Source of the DNA: Plectrocnemia conspersa | Taxonomy: Eukaryota; Arthropoda; Insecta; Trichoptera; Polycentropodidae | NCBI GenBank assembly: GCA_009617715.1 | Contig: VTFK01000457.1 | Location: 372,001-436,000 of the forward strand | Length of the DNA stretch: 64,000 nucleotides | Reading direction: 5' to 3' | Shown: one piece after another, positions 1-12,699 of the stretch | Position numbering within the stretch: the stretch's first letter is position 1 | How the letters are laid out: each line of letters begins with the position of its first letter | Notes under the pieces: model-generated | Databases searched by the model: none | What the model saw: the letters and a program-made list of their open reading frames with translations, nothing else | What the model was told of the DNA's origin: nothing | Translations under genes and position numbers: made by a program

Positions 1-120
1 CACGAATTTGAATAATAGCTATTTTGGTACATTTGGTAAATACTCGAAAGTACTCGAGTACTCGAGTATTTTAATATTCGATACTCGAGTAGTTGATGGT
101 TCGAGTAATTGGAGACTCTA
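1..120 (+). mobile_element. Right end of a hAT element (copy 1)
   Basis: Bases 1-120 match the right end of the complete hAT element at 39772-40880 almost base for base, and both end in the same terminus GGAGACTCTA. The only large difference is an 8-base gap in this copy, in the TATTTTTAAATTTTAAT stretch. Subterminal CTCGAG/ACTCGAGTA repeats are present, as is usual for transposase-binding ends. The rest of the element lies left of the window. The 8 bases after the end (121-128, CTCGTCAC) should be its target duplication, but the partner is not visible. Confidence 0.85.
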
Positions 121-1389
121 CTCGTCACCTAACACGCGAGCGAGCGAATGGAAATGTATCTTATAGTATCCTTAGCTAAATTATAGGAGCTGTCTTTAAT
201 GTCTCTAATTACCTATTGAAAATAAAATCATAAATGGAACTGTAAGGCATTTGAAAGCCCAACTGGCTAAGGGTGAAGCTACGGTGGTAAGTTCGACTTT
301 TATGCTCATATCGCTTCTCTCTTCTCTATTAGTGATTTTAAGAAACGGATTTTATCCGTTTAAATGACTTCTATTTTTTGCATTTTTTATTTAGCTGCCA
401 GAGTCGTTAGATTAACAATATTTTTTTATGTGTTACGCATGTCGGTCGCAATAATTTGAATACAAATTTTGAAATGAGAGTCAATTACCTACATAAACAT
501 TTTTAATCATAGAGCATTTTTATTATTAGTATTTATTTGCATGATAGTCCTTTTAAAAAAAGTTTTAATACATTCTATATATAGTTAATTAATATGTATA
601 GATAAGTCACCAATACGCGAGTCCAAGCACATGAAGAAAATACCACATTTTATTTATTTTTTAGACATTACGTTGAGTATAAAATATCTAAGATAAAATA
701 TCTAGATATAAGTGTTAAAATAAATAATTATATGACATTTGATTTCCGAAAAAATAACAATATCAACAACACAATAAAAATGAAAAAGCGCAGTACAGTG
801 AATATAGGCGCTTTTTACCTTCCATTGGCCACATCATTCTTTTTCTCCGATATAAATGTGTATTATATAATACATATTTGTTTTCTCTAGGACTCAAAAA
901 GAAAAAAAGCGTAATGCTAATATAAGATGGTAAAACATAAAAAAAGTTTTATTGTGAATTGAGTATATAAAAACTTATTTTGATGATATTGAGAAAGTAT
1001 AGGGTTTCTGAAGCACCGTATTATAATTTATTGATATATATGAAACGTATTTATATAAGCGTATGTTTGAGATTATGTATTGTATATGCATGTATATTAA
1101 CTGTAAAAAATATTTTGTTTTTATAACGGTTATTATGACGCATTGGAGAAACCTCTAAAGTCATGACGATCATATTTAACGGATTAATTTAACGCGTTAC
1201 TTTTGATAGCTTGCATATCGCGACTTTTCTTACCCGGATCTCGTTTCTTAATTATTTTATCCACATATTACCGATCATGAGGTCATCATCATTGGTTATT
1301 AATTTATTATACGAAAGAATACTTTTTAAAAAATATAAATAAATAATTATATTAACTGTAATTGAAGCGAGTAACAACTTAATTTACAC
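121..1389. other. A+T-rich DNA without a recognised gene
   Basis: Mostly low-complexity A/T sequence with stops in every frame. A short open stretch at about 222-291 on the + strand runs into a good-looking splice donor (GTG|GTAAGT at about 290), but has no clear acceptor before it and no recognisable protein. A diverged 50-bp repeat lies at 1136-1185. Confidence 0.5.
1136..1185 (+). repeat. Diverged 50-bp dispersed repeat, copy 1
   Basis: Resembles 6006-6055: both carry a GCGCATTGG-like or ACGCATTGG core, then AACC, then a CACGATGATC- or TGACGATCAT-like block and ATTTAA. Identity is partial. It is probably an old transposon fragment; the family is not recognised. Confidence 0.35.
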
Positions 1390-2010
1390 CATGTAATTCC
1401 CTTCGATATTAATTCTCACTATTCCAGAGGCGTTATTGGTAATGAGCGCTCAACGGGGTGCCCTTATCCGATATAAATATTCGCAAGCGCTATCTGGCAG
1501 CCCCGGGGGCATGATCATGAGCCAGATCTGTTAAAGTGGCCATATTTAGATTGGCCCATCGAGCGTGAAGGGTCTATCAGGACTGGGCGTTCACAGCTAA
1601 GCCGACACTTGTATGTATTCTAGTAAGTAATGAGCCGAAAGTTTCCCGTGTTCCCATTCAAAATATGATAAATACCGTCAAGTGTATTATTCACTGTCTC
1701 TCGTATCTCGAGCCACCTAGTGTACTATAGTATTTTCGCTATTATGAATCAAGCGCCGAGCTAATGGAGTGCCAAGTTGTATAATGGACCGTATTAAGTG
1801 ATGTAATATATTTCGCGTTTCGGCGCCATAGATTCATGAGGAGTGGGACAGGGCAGATATGTCGCGTTTATTGCCGCTACGTTTTTATACTTGATAACCT
1901 AATCAATCATTTATATTGGTGGGATGTGTCGTGAAATTTGTCCGGTGCTAACCCACACCGGCTAGGGTTTGATGGAGGGGTGTGAAAATATTTTGACTGA
2001 CGTGTTGACA
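1390..2010. other. G+C-richer island, candidate conserved non-coding element
   Basis: About 600 bp of complex sequence, much richer in G+C than its flanks, including CAGCCCCGGGGGC near 1500 and a TGATCA palindrome. No open frame with splice sites or a familiar protein was found on either strand. Interpreted as possible regulatory DNA; conservation cannot be judged from one genome. Confidence 0.35.
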
Positions 2011-4450
2011 GATGAACCCTTATAAAGTGTAAAGCCTAAGCCTATAAACCAGTGGCTTGCTAAAATTGTAGGGCATGAACCATTAGTGTTACATAAAAAT
2101 TAAATTGAAAAAATGTGCTTACACATTTAAAATAACAATAAAAACATTATAGTATTTAAGTTATGTACACATTATTGTTTAAAATATCGTCATTGCCTAT
2201 TTAAACGTTTAATTGCTCTGTTGCACTAAAAACAGTATTCAAAGTAAATATAACTGCTAAGAGTAAATATAACATATTTTTTTATAAAATGTTTTATGTT
2301 ATTGTTTGGTACAAACATTAACACTTTAAAAAAAATGTCAATAAAAACTTATCTTTTTAGTACGTCAGATTTATTGGCAGTAAAAATATATTTAAAAAAT
2401 AGTAGAGTCCTATACTATTAAATATAAAAAAATATACTATCAATAATAATCTGGTATAGCTAACACAATAAATTATTTATTGAAATATACTATTTTCTTA
2501 TTACAAAAATAAGTTTGTAAATAAAATATTCTGACACTTATATAAATATAAATTTGTTGTACTATGATTCGCAATAGTCTTAACGTTACAATGAAGTACA
2601 AATACATACTTTAGTATTAAATATTTAGAAAAACGGAACTGTTTATAATAATAAGCTTGCAATATTAACTGCATATGTTGTTTATTAAAATATGATATAC
2701 TATATCAAACAAAACTTTTTGAATGAAATATTCTGACACATTTATAATTTATATACATTTATTATAACATAATTAAGCAATCCAACGTGGTAACAATTCA
2801 TATTTTGACATAGGTATTGTTACAGTAATACGCAATAATACAAAAACAGCATTGAAATTGATAAGAAAGTTTATATTTAAGTTTCAGTAGCTAAAAAACA
2901 TGTTTTAGTAAAAACTCGAGTTATGTTAAATAACAGATATGAATTAACATCAATTTGTATTACCCCTTTATAAAAGTTTTATTAAATACTCATATTATTT
3001 ATTATCATTAACATAGCGTAAATTATTTAGCTACAATATCAATTTATTTACACCGATAATTAAAAAAAAAAATTTATATCAAATATATTTATAATAATAT
3101 TCGAAATTCACACAAAAACATCAAAATTAAAATTATTGGTTTCGAAATTAATAATAAGATTATATTAATAAAAACCGTGTCATGTGATTTATTAATTATT
3201 AAAATGTATTTATGTAATAATTAGTAACTAAAAACATATTACAAGGGTTAGATTAAATAAAGATTTAAAGATAATGCTTAAAGAAATATATGAATATTGT
3301 AAGTACTTAAATATATTTGGTTGAATTACCAGGCACTCTAAAAATGAAAAATATGAATAAGTACAATATTTTAAAAGGTTTGCCTCTATATTTTTAGTTT
3401 GGTAAATCCTAATTTGTCAGTCGACTGTATTAAAGAGCTTTTATAACCATTAATAAATTAATATATATGGAATCAGTAAGCTAAACGATAAGCAAATCTA
3501 CTCGTATTAAAATAAATCGTCATTTCACTTACCATCTCTTCTAAAATATAAAATAATGAAAAAATATAGTTCAAACATTTTAACTTTGCCTGCGCTAATA
3601 AATGTTTTAAGATCTTATTTTTTTAAGAAAACTTATTATTTTTTTGTGAAACTGGAAATGTTGCTAACCCTTGTAATATATAATATATAGTAAAGTATAG
3701 GCGTATTTTTATTTCATTTCCAGCTTTATTTTTCAAAATCATTTTTTTACATTAAAGCTTTGAAAAGAAAATTTAATTATAAGCACTCAAATCGCTAAAT
3801 TGTATTAGGTATATTTACGTCGAGGCAGATTTTTTGTTTAAAACGAAACTGAAAGTTAAAAGTAAAAATATGATTAACCTAATAACGTCTGATTTATGGC
3901 AATATACTCAAACTTTTATACAGCTCTCACTATAAGTTAAATTTTAAATTACCATGTTTACGTCATTTCCTATTACTTCATATCGTATACAATATTTCCA
4001 TAATACCTTAAATACGTAAATGGTTGGTTGGTGAAAAAGTAACATTTGCGGGCTATTATTATACTATTATAGCGGGGTCACTCGAAAACCTAGTGGCATT
4101 TTTCCTGAGAACGCTTTTAAAAATGGAAAACTACCACATATTTACATTACCGTTATATTTTCCGTGACTGGCACGAAAATAACCCTTCGATGGTGCGTGA
4201 GCAAAGGAATAATTCTTTCGAATAGACATATTTGTATTTCTAACAGCTTTATATAATCATTCGTCGACTTTAGTGGTATTGCTTATAATATATAATGTTT
4301 TTTTCGTTAATACAGATATTTAGTACTCTATTATAGTTATTTTTATTAAGATATTTACAAAAGTGAAGGTTTATATGACAGCACATTTTAAAAATGTTGA
4401 TAGGAAATTAAAATTGCACAATTAAATTACCATTATTGACGCTTGGTACT
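2011..4450. other. Long A+T-rich desert
   Basis: Simple A/T-rich sequence with frequent stops, TATATA runs and homopolymer tracts. I see no gene, RNA or recognisable transposon piece. Confidence 0.5.
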
Positions 4451-4454
4451 AAAC

Positions 4455-4792
4455 TACACTAAAAATAACTTATATTTAGGCTGATGAGAATAAACTTATT
4501 GCTTCCGATAGAAACCAAGTTAATTCTTTACAATCAAGTCCTGAAATCCATATGAACCTACGGTATGCAACTCTGGAGCTGTACCAAATCGACCATTCAA
4601 AATAGTACGTACGAAACGGTCCATAGAGACCTTGGGGTGGTAACAATATCAAAAGTCATCCAGAAATTTATCTTATCACACTAACAACGACTAAAGGATC
4701 ACATCAATGCTGGAGCCAATAATCTCCTCAACGTGAAAGATCTAATTATGAGACTGAAAATAACCAAACCACACCAATTAATACAACAATAA
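4455..4792 (+). pseudogene. Jockey-like non-LTR retrotransposon relic, ORF2 carboxy end
   Basis: Two blocks of a jockey-clade ORF2 can be read on the + strand. The first (about 4499-4600) reads LPIETKLILYNQVLKSI, a stop, then TYGMQLWSCTKS, matching the jockey thumb region (..K..lYk.ilkpiwtYGiqLWG.). After a deletion and frame changes, the second block (about 4628-4792) reads RDLGVVTISKVIQKFILSH, a stop, QRLKDHINAGANNLL and ends ..HQLIQQ before TAA, matching the family's last conserved segment. Stops, frameshifts and the internal deletion make it non-functional. The piece is 5'-truncated, as is usual for these elements. Family placement is from memory. Confidence 0.8.
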
Positions 4793-4798
4793 TTATGC

Positions 4799-4813
4799 TA
4801 TATATATATATAT
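4799..4813. repeat. (TA)n microsatellite
   Basis: Run of TA dinucleotides just after the jockey-like relic, possibly grown from the element's A/T-rich 3' tail. Confidence 0.8.
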
Positions 4814-5189
4814 GCGTAATTAAGAAAAGAAGTAATATAATTCACATTTACCTTAGCAATTTACAAATAATAAGTAAGAAAAACGTATGTTATTATCTAT
4901 GTAAGCTAGATAGTAATTATTCAATAAACATATATTATCTTAAAAAAACATTACTTGTATTAAAATATAACGCAATTGTCCATAATTAAATCTCTCCCAA
5001 AAAATGTCAAAACTCGATAAAATTAAAATAGTAATAAAATATATTAAAAGTGATTCGTCGGTAAACAAACGTTGTCCAAAGCATATGTCAGCAAATCTCA
5101 TCAAAGTATAGCATTGTTTGCTGCTATTCACTTATAAAGTAGAACAGTCACGTGCAAGATTTTAGACAGCAATTTAAAATTTCACACAT
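4814..5189. other. A+T-rich spacer
   Basis: No gene or repeat recognised. Confidence 0.5.
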
Positions 5190-5570
5190 TCATAAGCATG
5201 TTCCTATTTAACCAACGCATGCGTAGTTATGATGGGATCGGAACTGAGTTTCAAATTGTCGAGCTTTCTCCGCCTGTCGCCAATATAAGCCGAAATGGAT
5301 TACGTTACATGGCTGAGGAGCTTTTAAAGGGTGCGAATTTAATTCGCCAGCTTATTAACCGGTTTCGGCATTTGGGGCGTATGCGTCCAGGTGGGTCACG
5401 GACCTCCTTTATCGTTCTCGGTTAGCCGAAAGTATATCCGGGATGAGATAAGCAAATGGATAGATTCAAAACCGAATTTGGAAACATTTTAATTCGGAGG
5501 CAGCAGTGACGGCTCGTGTTCAAAAATGTTAGGGGTGATTCACAGTTGGAAAGCTTCACATGGTAAACAC
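5190..5570. other. G+C-richer island, candidate conserved non-coding element
   Basis: A 75-codon open frame (5198-5425, +) lies here, starting from ATG at 5198. Its translation resembles nothing I know, has no good splice sites, and AATTCGCCAGCTTATTAACC-type sequence looks more like regulatory DNA. I therefore treat the open frame as chance in a G+C-richer block. Conservation across related species would be needed to separate the two. Confidence 0.35.
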
Positions 5571-6005
5571 ACTTTTTAATTAATTTACTCACTTTTTGTG
5601 GGATTGTACAGTTGATAGTTTTATTCGGTTTGTGGTCTATCCATGCATAAACTAAGTTTCAATATTGTAATAAAAATTGTCGAGAGCAACAGTATAGAAT
5701 TACCCAATATTTTTTAATTTTTAATTATATTAGTTACAAAATGTAATATATTAAACAAGATTATACCTCACAAAGCTGTACTTACATATAGTTATACGTT
5801 TAAATAGTTTTTAAGAAACTGTTATTGTAATTTAGGTCGATATAAATGCTCTTAAGAAAATTCAATACAGATATAATAACTCTTTTTAAAATTAATATTA
5901 TTTTATATTACATATCTGACCATCATGACTTAAAAGGTTTTTTTTAGAGACATAAGGGCTATCATACAATAGGATAATTATACAATAGGATAAATAAAAT
6001 AACAT
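5571..6005. other. A+T-rich spacer
   Basis: Nothing recognised. Confidence 0.5.
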
Positions 6006-6055
6006 CATGGCGCATTGGGGTAACCACGTTAGGCCACGATGATCTTAATTTAATC
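6006..6055 (+). repeat. Diverged 50-bp dispersed repeat, copy 2
   Basis: Partner of 1136-1185: ATGGCGCATTGGGGTAACC, then CCACGATGATC and ATTTAA. A third, weaker echo (GGCGCACTTAAT and GATGGGGTAACTTCG) lies at about 53826-53890. Confidence 0.35.
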
Positions 6056-6104
6056 TAAAAAATTTTAAATAAAATATTCACATTTATAATAAATGAATAG
6101 CATC

Positions 6105-6281
6105 TTACATATGTATTTTCAGTTCCTCATACCTATCGCCAAAAAAGCCAGGTGTTTGAAAGGTCGTTAAAAAGCTGGATAGCTCGTGCAAGAGGAGCGT
6201 TCTCAAACACTGATGACCTGGTCGCGACAAGCAAGCAAGATGGCGAGTCTAGGGTACTGAAGCTTGCAGCTGAAAGTCGCT
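6105..6281 (-). pseudogene. Non-LTR retrotransposon relic, CR1/jockey-type carboxy tail
   Basis: On the - strand the frame reads RSSVFENAPLARAIQLFNDL (about 6157-6217). After a frame change it reads FFGDRYEELKIHM followed by TAA at 6105. This matches the end of many CR1/jockey-like ORF2 proteins, where a ..nSPl.Ra.rlyN.L.. segment precedes a diF...y.elk.. tail. The + strand of the same DNA also has a 48-codon open frame behind a TTTTCAG acceptor-like site and ahead of AATAAA at about 6338, which could be mistaken for a terminal exon. I judge that a shadow of the relic. Exact clade is uncertain. Confidence 0.5.
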
Positions 6282-7144
6282 AAGTATTGACGGATTGTCA
6301 ACACCACCCCTGCTTCATTTAAAAGACAGTACGTTAAGAATAAAACTAATTGTATTCTAACCCTTTTAGCAAAATGAAACTAAGATATAAATACAAATAT
6401 GAAACGTGAATATTAAAAATCGTTTAAAATTCCTAAAAAGCCGCCTTGACCACAAGCATAATAGCTAACACAATTTAAAAATTAAAAATATGATATAGAA
6501 TATTTAAACTAAAGTAAAATTGATAGATTAGATTATTTTTGTGCTACCTCAATCGAAAATTTTATTTTGAACACAAAATACTTACTGTAGAAAAGTTTGC
6601 TATTTTGTTATCCAGTGTAAATTATTTATAAAAACTAAAACCTAATTTATTGTCAGATGTGTTTAAATAAAACAAATATTATTTTATTTTAATATGTAAT
6701 ATGATTCTACTCTTTCTAAAAAAAAAAAATCTACTTTATAAAAAATCAAATGTTTTGCAATCTCTAACCATAAAATAGCATACTAAAATTTCTTTCGTTT
6801 TGCAGAGCGACAAATCACAAAAATTAATGTATTTGAGCGCAAAAATTACTCAAGCAATTAATTAAAATTATTAATAAATCATCAAAATGATTTTTATACA
6901 TAGTAATAATTTAAATATTTTGTACACATACATATGCTACATATCTAGTTATAACACATACATTACAAAAATATTATTTATAAAAAAAATACGAAAGTAA
7001 ATGTGGGAGTGTTTGTGAAGTATTGTGTTAAATCACAAAAAACAACAAAACGTCAATTTTTCAACTTAACCATTGAAGAGTCGATGTTATTATTAAAAAA
7101 AAATATATTTAATATAGTATTATTTATATATTTTTTTGTAACTT
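6282..7144. other. A+T-rich spacer
   Basis: Low-complexity A/T sequence with no recognisable gene. Confidence 0.5.
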
Positions 7145-7500
7145 TGTTTGGAAATTATATAGTTTCTTGAAGTAGCCGTCACTGGGAGGCGGGGCGATGG
7201 TCCACAAGACTTGAGGGAATGAGCGAGAGACGTGAACAAACAATCCCGACGGGATTTGATTATTTGGCGGGATACGAGGCCGATTGTTTGCTCACGGGAT
7301 ATTTTCACGTTTTCACGTGAACCAGCGGTGCGTCAGCAGATGCCGATCGCGCGTCGTTTAGAGCCGCGTTTTGTCCCTTTTTTTTAACGTTCTCATTTTT
7401 TTTTGAGATCGTTTGTTATCGTGCAATTGAAGAAAGGAAAAAGGTAGACAAAAACGTGAAGAAAGTGCGCTAATGACCTTATCGATTTGAAAAAAAGGAG
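7145..7500. other. G+C-richer island, candidate conserved non-coding element
   Basis: Contains a match to the E2F-type site (TTTGGCGGGA, 7263-7272) and an E-box CACGTG (7314-7319). The open frame on the - strand at 7120-7308 has no ATG start and no familiar domain. The sites are single matches and prove nothing by themselves. Confidence 0.35.
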
Positions 7501-7544
7501 ATAGACATTCGCAGATATGTCACATAAAGGCGGGGTTGAATATA

Positions 7545-7768
7545 TCTAAAAAGGCATTGCTCATCAGTATACTTTTATATGGTAAGACGTTAGCGTAACA
7601 CGTTCAGTAAACATAAATAGGATACGATGGCTACGACACGTACTTCGCATTAATGGAAATGACCCACCAAAAAAAAATGGTATTTACCAACCCAGAGGGT
7701 CAAAGATAGACGTGCAGACTAAACGTGAGATTGTTGGAGAATGTGAAAGAAGATTGCTTCACATGTAG
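7545..7768 (+). pseudogene. RTE-like non-LTR retrotransposon relic, carboxy end
   Basis: The + strand reads ISKKALLISILLYGKT (about 7545-7592), like the tK..lL.svllYG.et segment of the thumb. After stops it reads RIRWLRHVLRINGNDPPKK (from about 7618) and continues to ERRLLHM before TAG at about 7768. This matches the RWlGHvlRm....pkk tail of insect endonuclease-reverse transcriptases. The catalytic region is absent. It is a 5'-truncated, mutated piece. Confidence 0.65.
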
Positions 7769-10700
7769 TTAACTTAAAATAGTAAACGATTCCTTGGAGC
7801 CTATATCCTAAAATTAAATTGCTCGGGACTAATACCCGGTTGAGCAATATAAAGCGTTTGTGTCCGTGGGATGGCCGTATTTTCCTCAATGTCCAAGATT
7901 GCAACTAAGAAAAATTTAAAACGAATAAACATTAAATTAGTTATATTTATTATTAAATAATGAAATAAAAAATAGCACGTAGAAAAAAAATATAAACGGA
8001 GCTTTAAAGAAAATTAATAATAATAGTTTTAGATCAGACAGATTGTGTATTTAATATATGTATTTAATATTCATAAATCTAATAATGTCTAACATACGTT
8101 AAATAGTATTTATATGCATTATACATTAAAAGCCTATATATATGAATGATATAAATTTTATTTGATATGTTCATAATAAGATATATCAATATATTGAAAG
8201 CTTTGTCATTGCATTATTATTCTTCTCGATTCATCTTTGTATTTCCGGCTTCATCCAACGTTATCGGACATAGTTGATAACATCATTTGCAACCCTTGAA
8301 GTCGGAATACATACCAAAAGGTTGTATCTATCAACTACCATAAGTATATATTTGAATATTTCTTACCCTAATAAATAATTTTATTTTATTATATAAAGTA
8401 TTGAAATGAAAATTGTGCGGGCGAAATTCCTAAAATTTTAATATAATTATTATTACAAATCAACTCTATATTTCTATCTCAGCGTACTTCATAAAAAACG
8501 TTAGAATATGTAACTAAAATGTGACATCGATAATTCATGAATGCTTCGTGACTAAATAGAGTGCTTCCCTAACTTTTATTAATTCTGCCAACGAAAACTA
8601 AAGGAAAACATTGTCTAAACATTTTTTATTTTTTATTTATTATTAATTAATATTATACTTACATATTTACATTTTAATACGTTATAAAACACCTTATAAC
8701 ACACCTAAAAATTATAAAACACCTTATTTACTTGTTTCAAAATAAAAAAATATTCAACTGCCAATGCTTAAAAAATAATTTTAAAATTATGGATTTTTAT
8801 AAAAAAAATATTTTTTATAAACGTGTTACAGGGTCTCTTATTTATTAGCATGTTTTAATTTTGGTTTTTGTATTGTTACAAATATATTAGTTACTATTGG
8901 CTTACTAAATTTATGTTTTCATTAAATAAATTTCTAAATAATTATTCGATTTAAAAAAATCAATTTTATTTGAGCTACTCACGTAATAGTAGTATATGTA
9001 GGGTTTAAACAATAAACGAAGAACAATATTTTAATAGTAATAAGAAATTTATTTAATTCAAAAAACATTTTAAGGCATTCTTAATTGCTATATAAAAAAG
9101 ATATATTGTTATAGTATAAGATTCATAGTTTTCGAATATATATTTAATTAATTTACTAAGGTAAAAAATCTATCAAATTTTAAGAATAACATTTTTTAAA
9201 ACAAATAATAGAATAAGTATGTTTATTGCAAAGAAAGATTTTTATAAGTTCATTTTTTAGATGTACAATAATTTTGATCCGTAAGTAAGCCACTGTATCT
9301 AATTGTATATGCCACAGTAGAGGGAGCAGAGTCAATTCATAATATTTCATTATATGTACATATTCGAATTTAATTTACAGCTAAATATTTCAGGATAAGC
9401 TGCGACGTTTTTTGAGGTCTCAAAAGCACTACTATAGATAATCGCATTCAACTTTCTTAATATTGTAATAGTGAAAAGTATGTCTTTTTAATATGAGATA
9501 TTTAGCAGCTCATTTAGTTGGCAGAAAAAGATGATTTTGACGATAGTTATAAGGAGCTAGTGTAATTTATATGGGAGGATGCACATATTTTTGTAATTTT
9601 ACATTAGCACAGTTTTTATTGGTAAAACATTTATTTTGTATATATGTATGTGTATATGTATATGATAATGGTTATTTTAATACGTTGATTTAAATAATAT
9701 AAATAATTTTATAAACATACTAATTATATACATACTATACATGTTACTAGTTTATGCTCATATTAATGTTTACAATTTGCTATTAACTACAATTTTTATA
9801 AAAAAAAGTATAAAATAAAACATCTGTGGTTATTATTAGAGAAAATAAATAAAAAACCTTTTACAGTTTTAACGAAAAAAAAATAATTAGATAGGAAGAA
9901 AACAAGAAATAAAGTAATAATTTTAGTACATTTCACAGCAGATCTGAAATCATTGATATGTTGTATTATGCTTCTAATGCAATATGTGACTTAGCATTTT
10001 GTGCTTATATATATATAAATATAAGGTTGTTTTCATCGTAATCACCGATACACGAAATTAGTGGTTTTCGCATAATATTTTTAAAAAATTAGACCGATTT
10101 ATAATATCCTTGCTCGGTGTATGTAACATCAGTAATATTGATTTTTCTGAATTTTCATCTAAAATAAATTTATAAAAAATAATATATCCATCACACTTTT
10201 TTAAAGTCATCTTTTAAACTTCATATTGGTTTGCAAATACCAACAATTAAAATACTAAAAAATATGTTAGGGTTTTGAGGCTGAGTGGGTGTAAATTTGC
10301 AAATACGCTGGAAAATCTGGTTACCATTTATTTTATAAGCATATATGAATTACCACATACACAAATACAATAAAGGATAGAGTTGAAATGATTTGAAACT
10401 CTTAAAAGCTAGAGAGTATTCACTCCAGTTGAATTATTGTACCTGTGGTCTTTTGTAATGTGTCTCATGATGGCATCTCTCATTGTGCATCTTTGGTCAG
10501 ATATTTTTCAATATCTTTGATATTGCTAGTTTAAAATAGCTTTGAAAAATCGCATATGATAATGTTGCCGGTTAATTGCATCGCTTCTTGGACACATGTA
10601 ATAAAAAAAATCCTTAAAAGTGAAACGGCCAGATGGTTACTCCAGCGATCGTTAAAAAAAATTTGCGCAGGGTAGAAAGTATTGTCTATCGCACATCCTT

Positions 10701-11395
10701 TTCTCACAAAGAGTAGTTTTTAAGGTACTTATGGGTGCTAACGAGTAAATACCGTCTCAAGACGGATGTTCTGGTGGTCGGTGAAATATAACGCAATTGT
10801 TTGGCCGCCAGATCTTTTTTTCCATTGTTAAGTTTTACTTTGTTTTATTCATGACGAGTTAATTTTAATTTAAATTTGTTCGAAATGCTCATTAGAATGA
10901 CGACCAAATAAATTGCACGGGTAGTTGAAACTCCTACTATATTATGTTAATATTTTGCGTAATTCTACTAACACAATAATTTTATGTATACTACAATTAA
11001 AACAGCCTGAAATTTTAATATAAATTCAAAATGATTTATAGTACACAATTGTTTAGTTATCATAAAAGACTTTTTACTATCTTACAAATACCATCGATCA
11101 AAGAGCATCGTGATATTCATACCAGAAATAAAAAATTGCAGAACCACACTAACTTTTAATCAAATATATCGGAAACAACGATAGATACAACCTTGAATAT
11201 AAATACATATTATTATTTATAAGCACAGAATGCCAAGGCATATATTACTTAAAAGACTGAAAAATACAATTTCATATCTTTAGCTAAGTATATTTAAATT
11301 ACACAGTATATTTACTAATCACTTACGCAATTTTATGGACCTTTTGATAAATATTTATTTCACTTAATAAAATATACGTCATAATTAAGACTAAC
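7769..11395. other. Long A+T-rich desert
   Basis: No gene recognised. A modestly richer patch at about 10590-10830 holds CCGTCTCAAGACGGATG and GGTGGTCGGTG-type sequence but gives no protein match. The remainder is A/T-rich simple sequence. Confidence 0.5.
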
Positions 11396-11399
11396 GCTC

Positions 11400-11880
11400 A
11401 GTTGCTTAATTTTCTAAAGCCCAGTGGCAAAAACGAAATACAACCTTCGTAAACGGGTTACAATGCGGAACGATTAAACATCTGTAGCAGGGGCAAAAAG
11501 CTCGGAAAGGCGACCGCATTACATTTTGCACGAGAATGTGACAATTTTGAAGCGGCGCACGCGAATTAATCGCGTGTACCGTTTGCATTCTTAATTTTAA
11601 TCGCCAACGCTGGCAGCTAATCGTAATTTTGGCAATAAACGGACCATAAACACACAGACCTATGGCGAGTTAAGGGGAACGGTGTCGGCTGCACAATTAA
11701 ACCATGACAGACAATTTGTGCGGGGGGATAGATATAATTCATGAGCAATGTCTAATTAAACGTTAAGCACACACTCGCTCACATATACAAACATATCAGT
11801 TTACTTAGTTAGATTAGTTCAAACTTAAAATCCGACTAAAACCTAAAAAGTTTCCAGACGACCGCCGAGAAAATCTTGTT
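11400..11880. other. G+C-richer island, candidate conserved non-coding element
   Basis: Complex sequence with several TAATTA/ATTAAT cores that could bind homeodomain proteins, and a perfect inverted repeat CACGCGA-ATTAA-TCGCGTG at 11558-11576. No plausible exon. The regulatory role is inferred only. Confidence 0.4.
11558..11576. promoter_or_regulatory. Inverted repeat around an ATTAA core
   Basis: Seven-base perfect arms CACGCGA and TCGCGTG flank ATTAA. The symmetry and homeodomain-type core suggest a dimeric protein-binding site. No factor can be named. Confidence 0.3.
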
Positions 11881-12699
11881 GACATTGGTCAACGTTCGAC
11901 CGATTTGCCTTTCAGTGGTATTATATAATATTAACCGTTTAATAATAAAGGTAGATTTAGCATTATTTAATGTTCAAAAATTGATTTCACACAAAGATAT
12001 TGTAGGTAGAGGAAATTTGAATATGAGAAATATAATAACAAGTAATAGTATCAACTGCATTTGCTTACATTATTTATTTGACTTTATACGATGTATTTTT
12101 TAAAATTATTTACATCTGCCAGCAAAAATTTATTTGATAATCTCGAATAAGATGTCACTTTCTTCTAATTTCATTTTTAACAGTCATTCGTGTTTTGGCT
12201 GTTGATTCCTAAGTACCTATTTTTTTTATCTGTGTTGGTTCATATCTGAACTCCACATTACGATATATTAAAAAAATAAGTACTAATAAATATACTATTG
12301 CAGAATTTTTACCAAGTGAGCAATTTATATAAAATTGCATGATATATGAATTTCTAAAAAAATTGCTAACTACGATCACTAAAAACATATGTAAAGCGAT
12401 TGGTGATTTATTCGTTATTGTATTAGATGGTTTAAAACTGTTTGGACAGTAAATAACGATAGCAACTAATAGCTTTTCCTTACAATCAAGAGAGGAAAAA
12501 TTTATTTTTCTGTCAGAAATATTTCAGAGGTAAAAGACGAAAGAAATAATGAAAATTTCACATTAGCATATAATACGATAAATGTAGATCGCAGTGCAAT
12601 TACGCCACAAAATGGTTAAATCAATATTCTAATAATTTTAAATAAAAGTACATTTTATATACAAATAATAATAATACTAATTTACTGTTTCTTATTTTA
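11881..12699. other. A+T-rich spacer
   Basis: The 75-codon open frame at 11876-12103 is A/T-driven and without a familiar motif. Nothing else seen. Confidence 0.45.

Noticed and set aside
222..300. Open stretch ending in GTG|GTAAGT as a host exon
   Set aside because: No acceptor in a suitable frame and no recognisable protein; a lone donor-like site is common by chance.
5198..5425. 75-codon ATG frame as a small gene
   Set aside because: No similarity recalled, no splice or poly(A) context; island composition explains the lack of stops.
8315..11190. AAGGTTGTATCTATC at 8315 and its inverse near 11172 as a repeat
   Set aside because: A 15-base match is expected by chance in 64 kb of A/T-rich sequence and does not extend.
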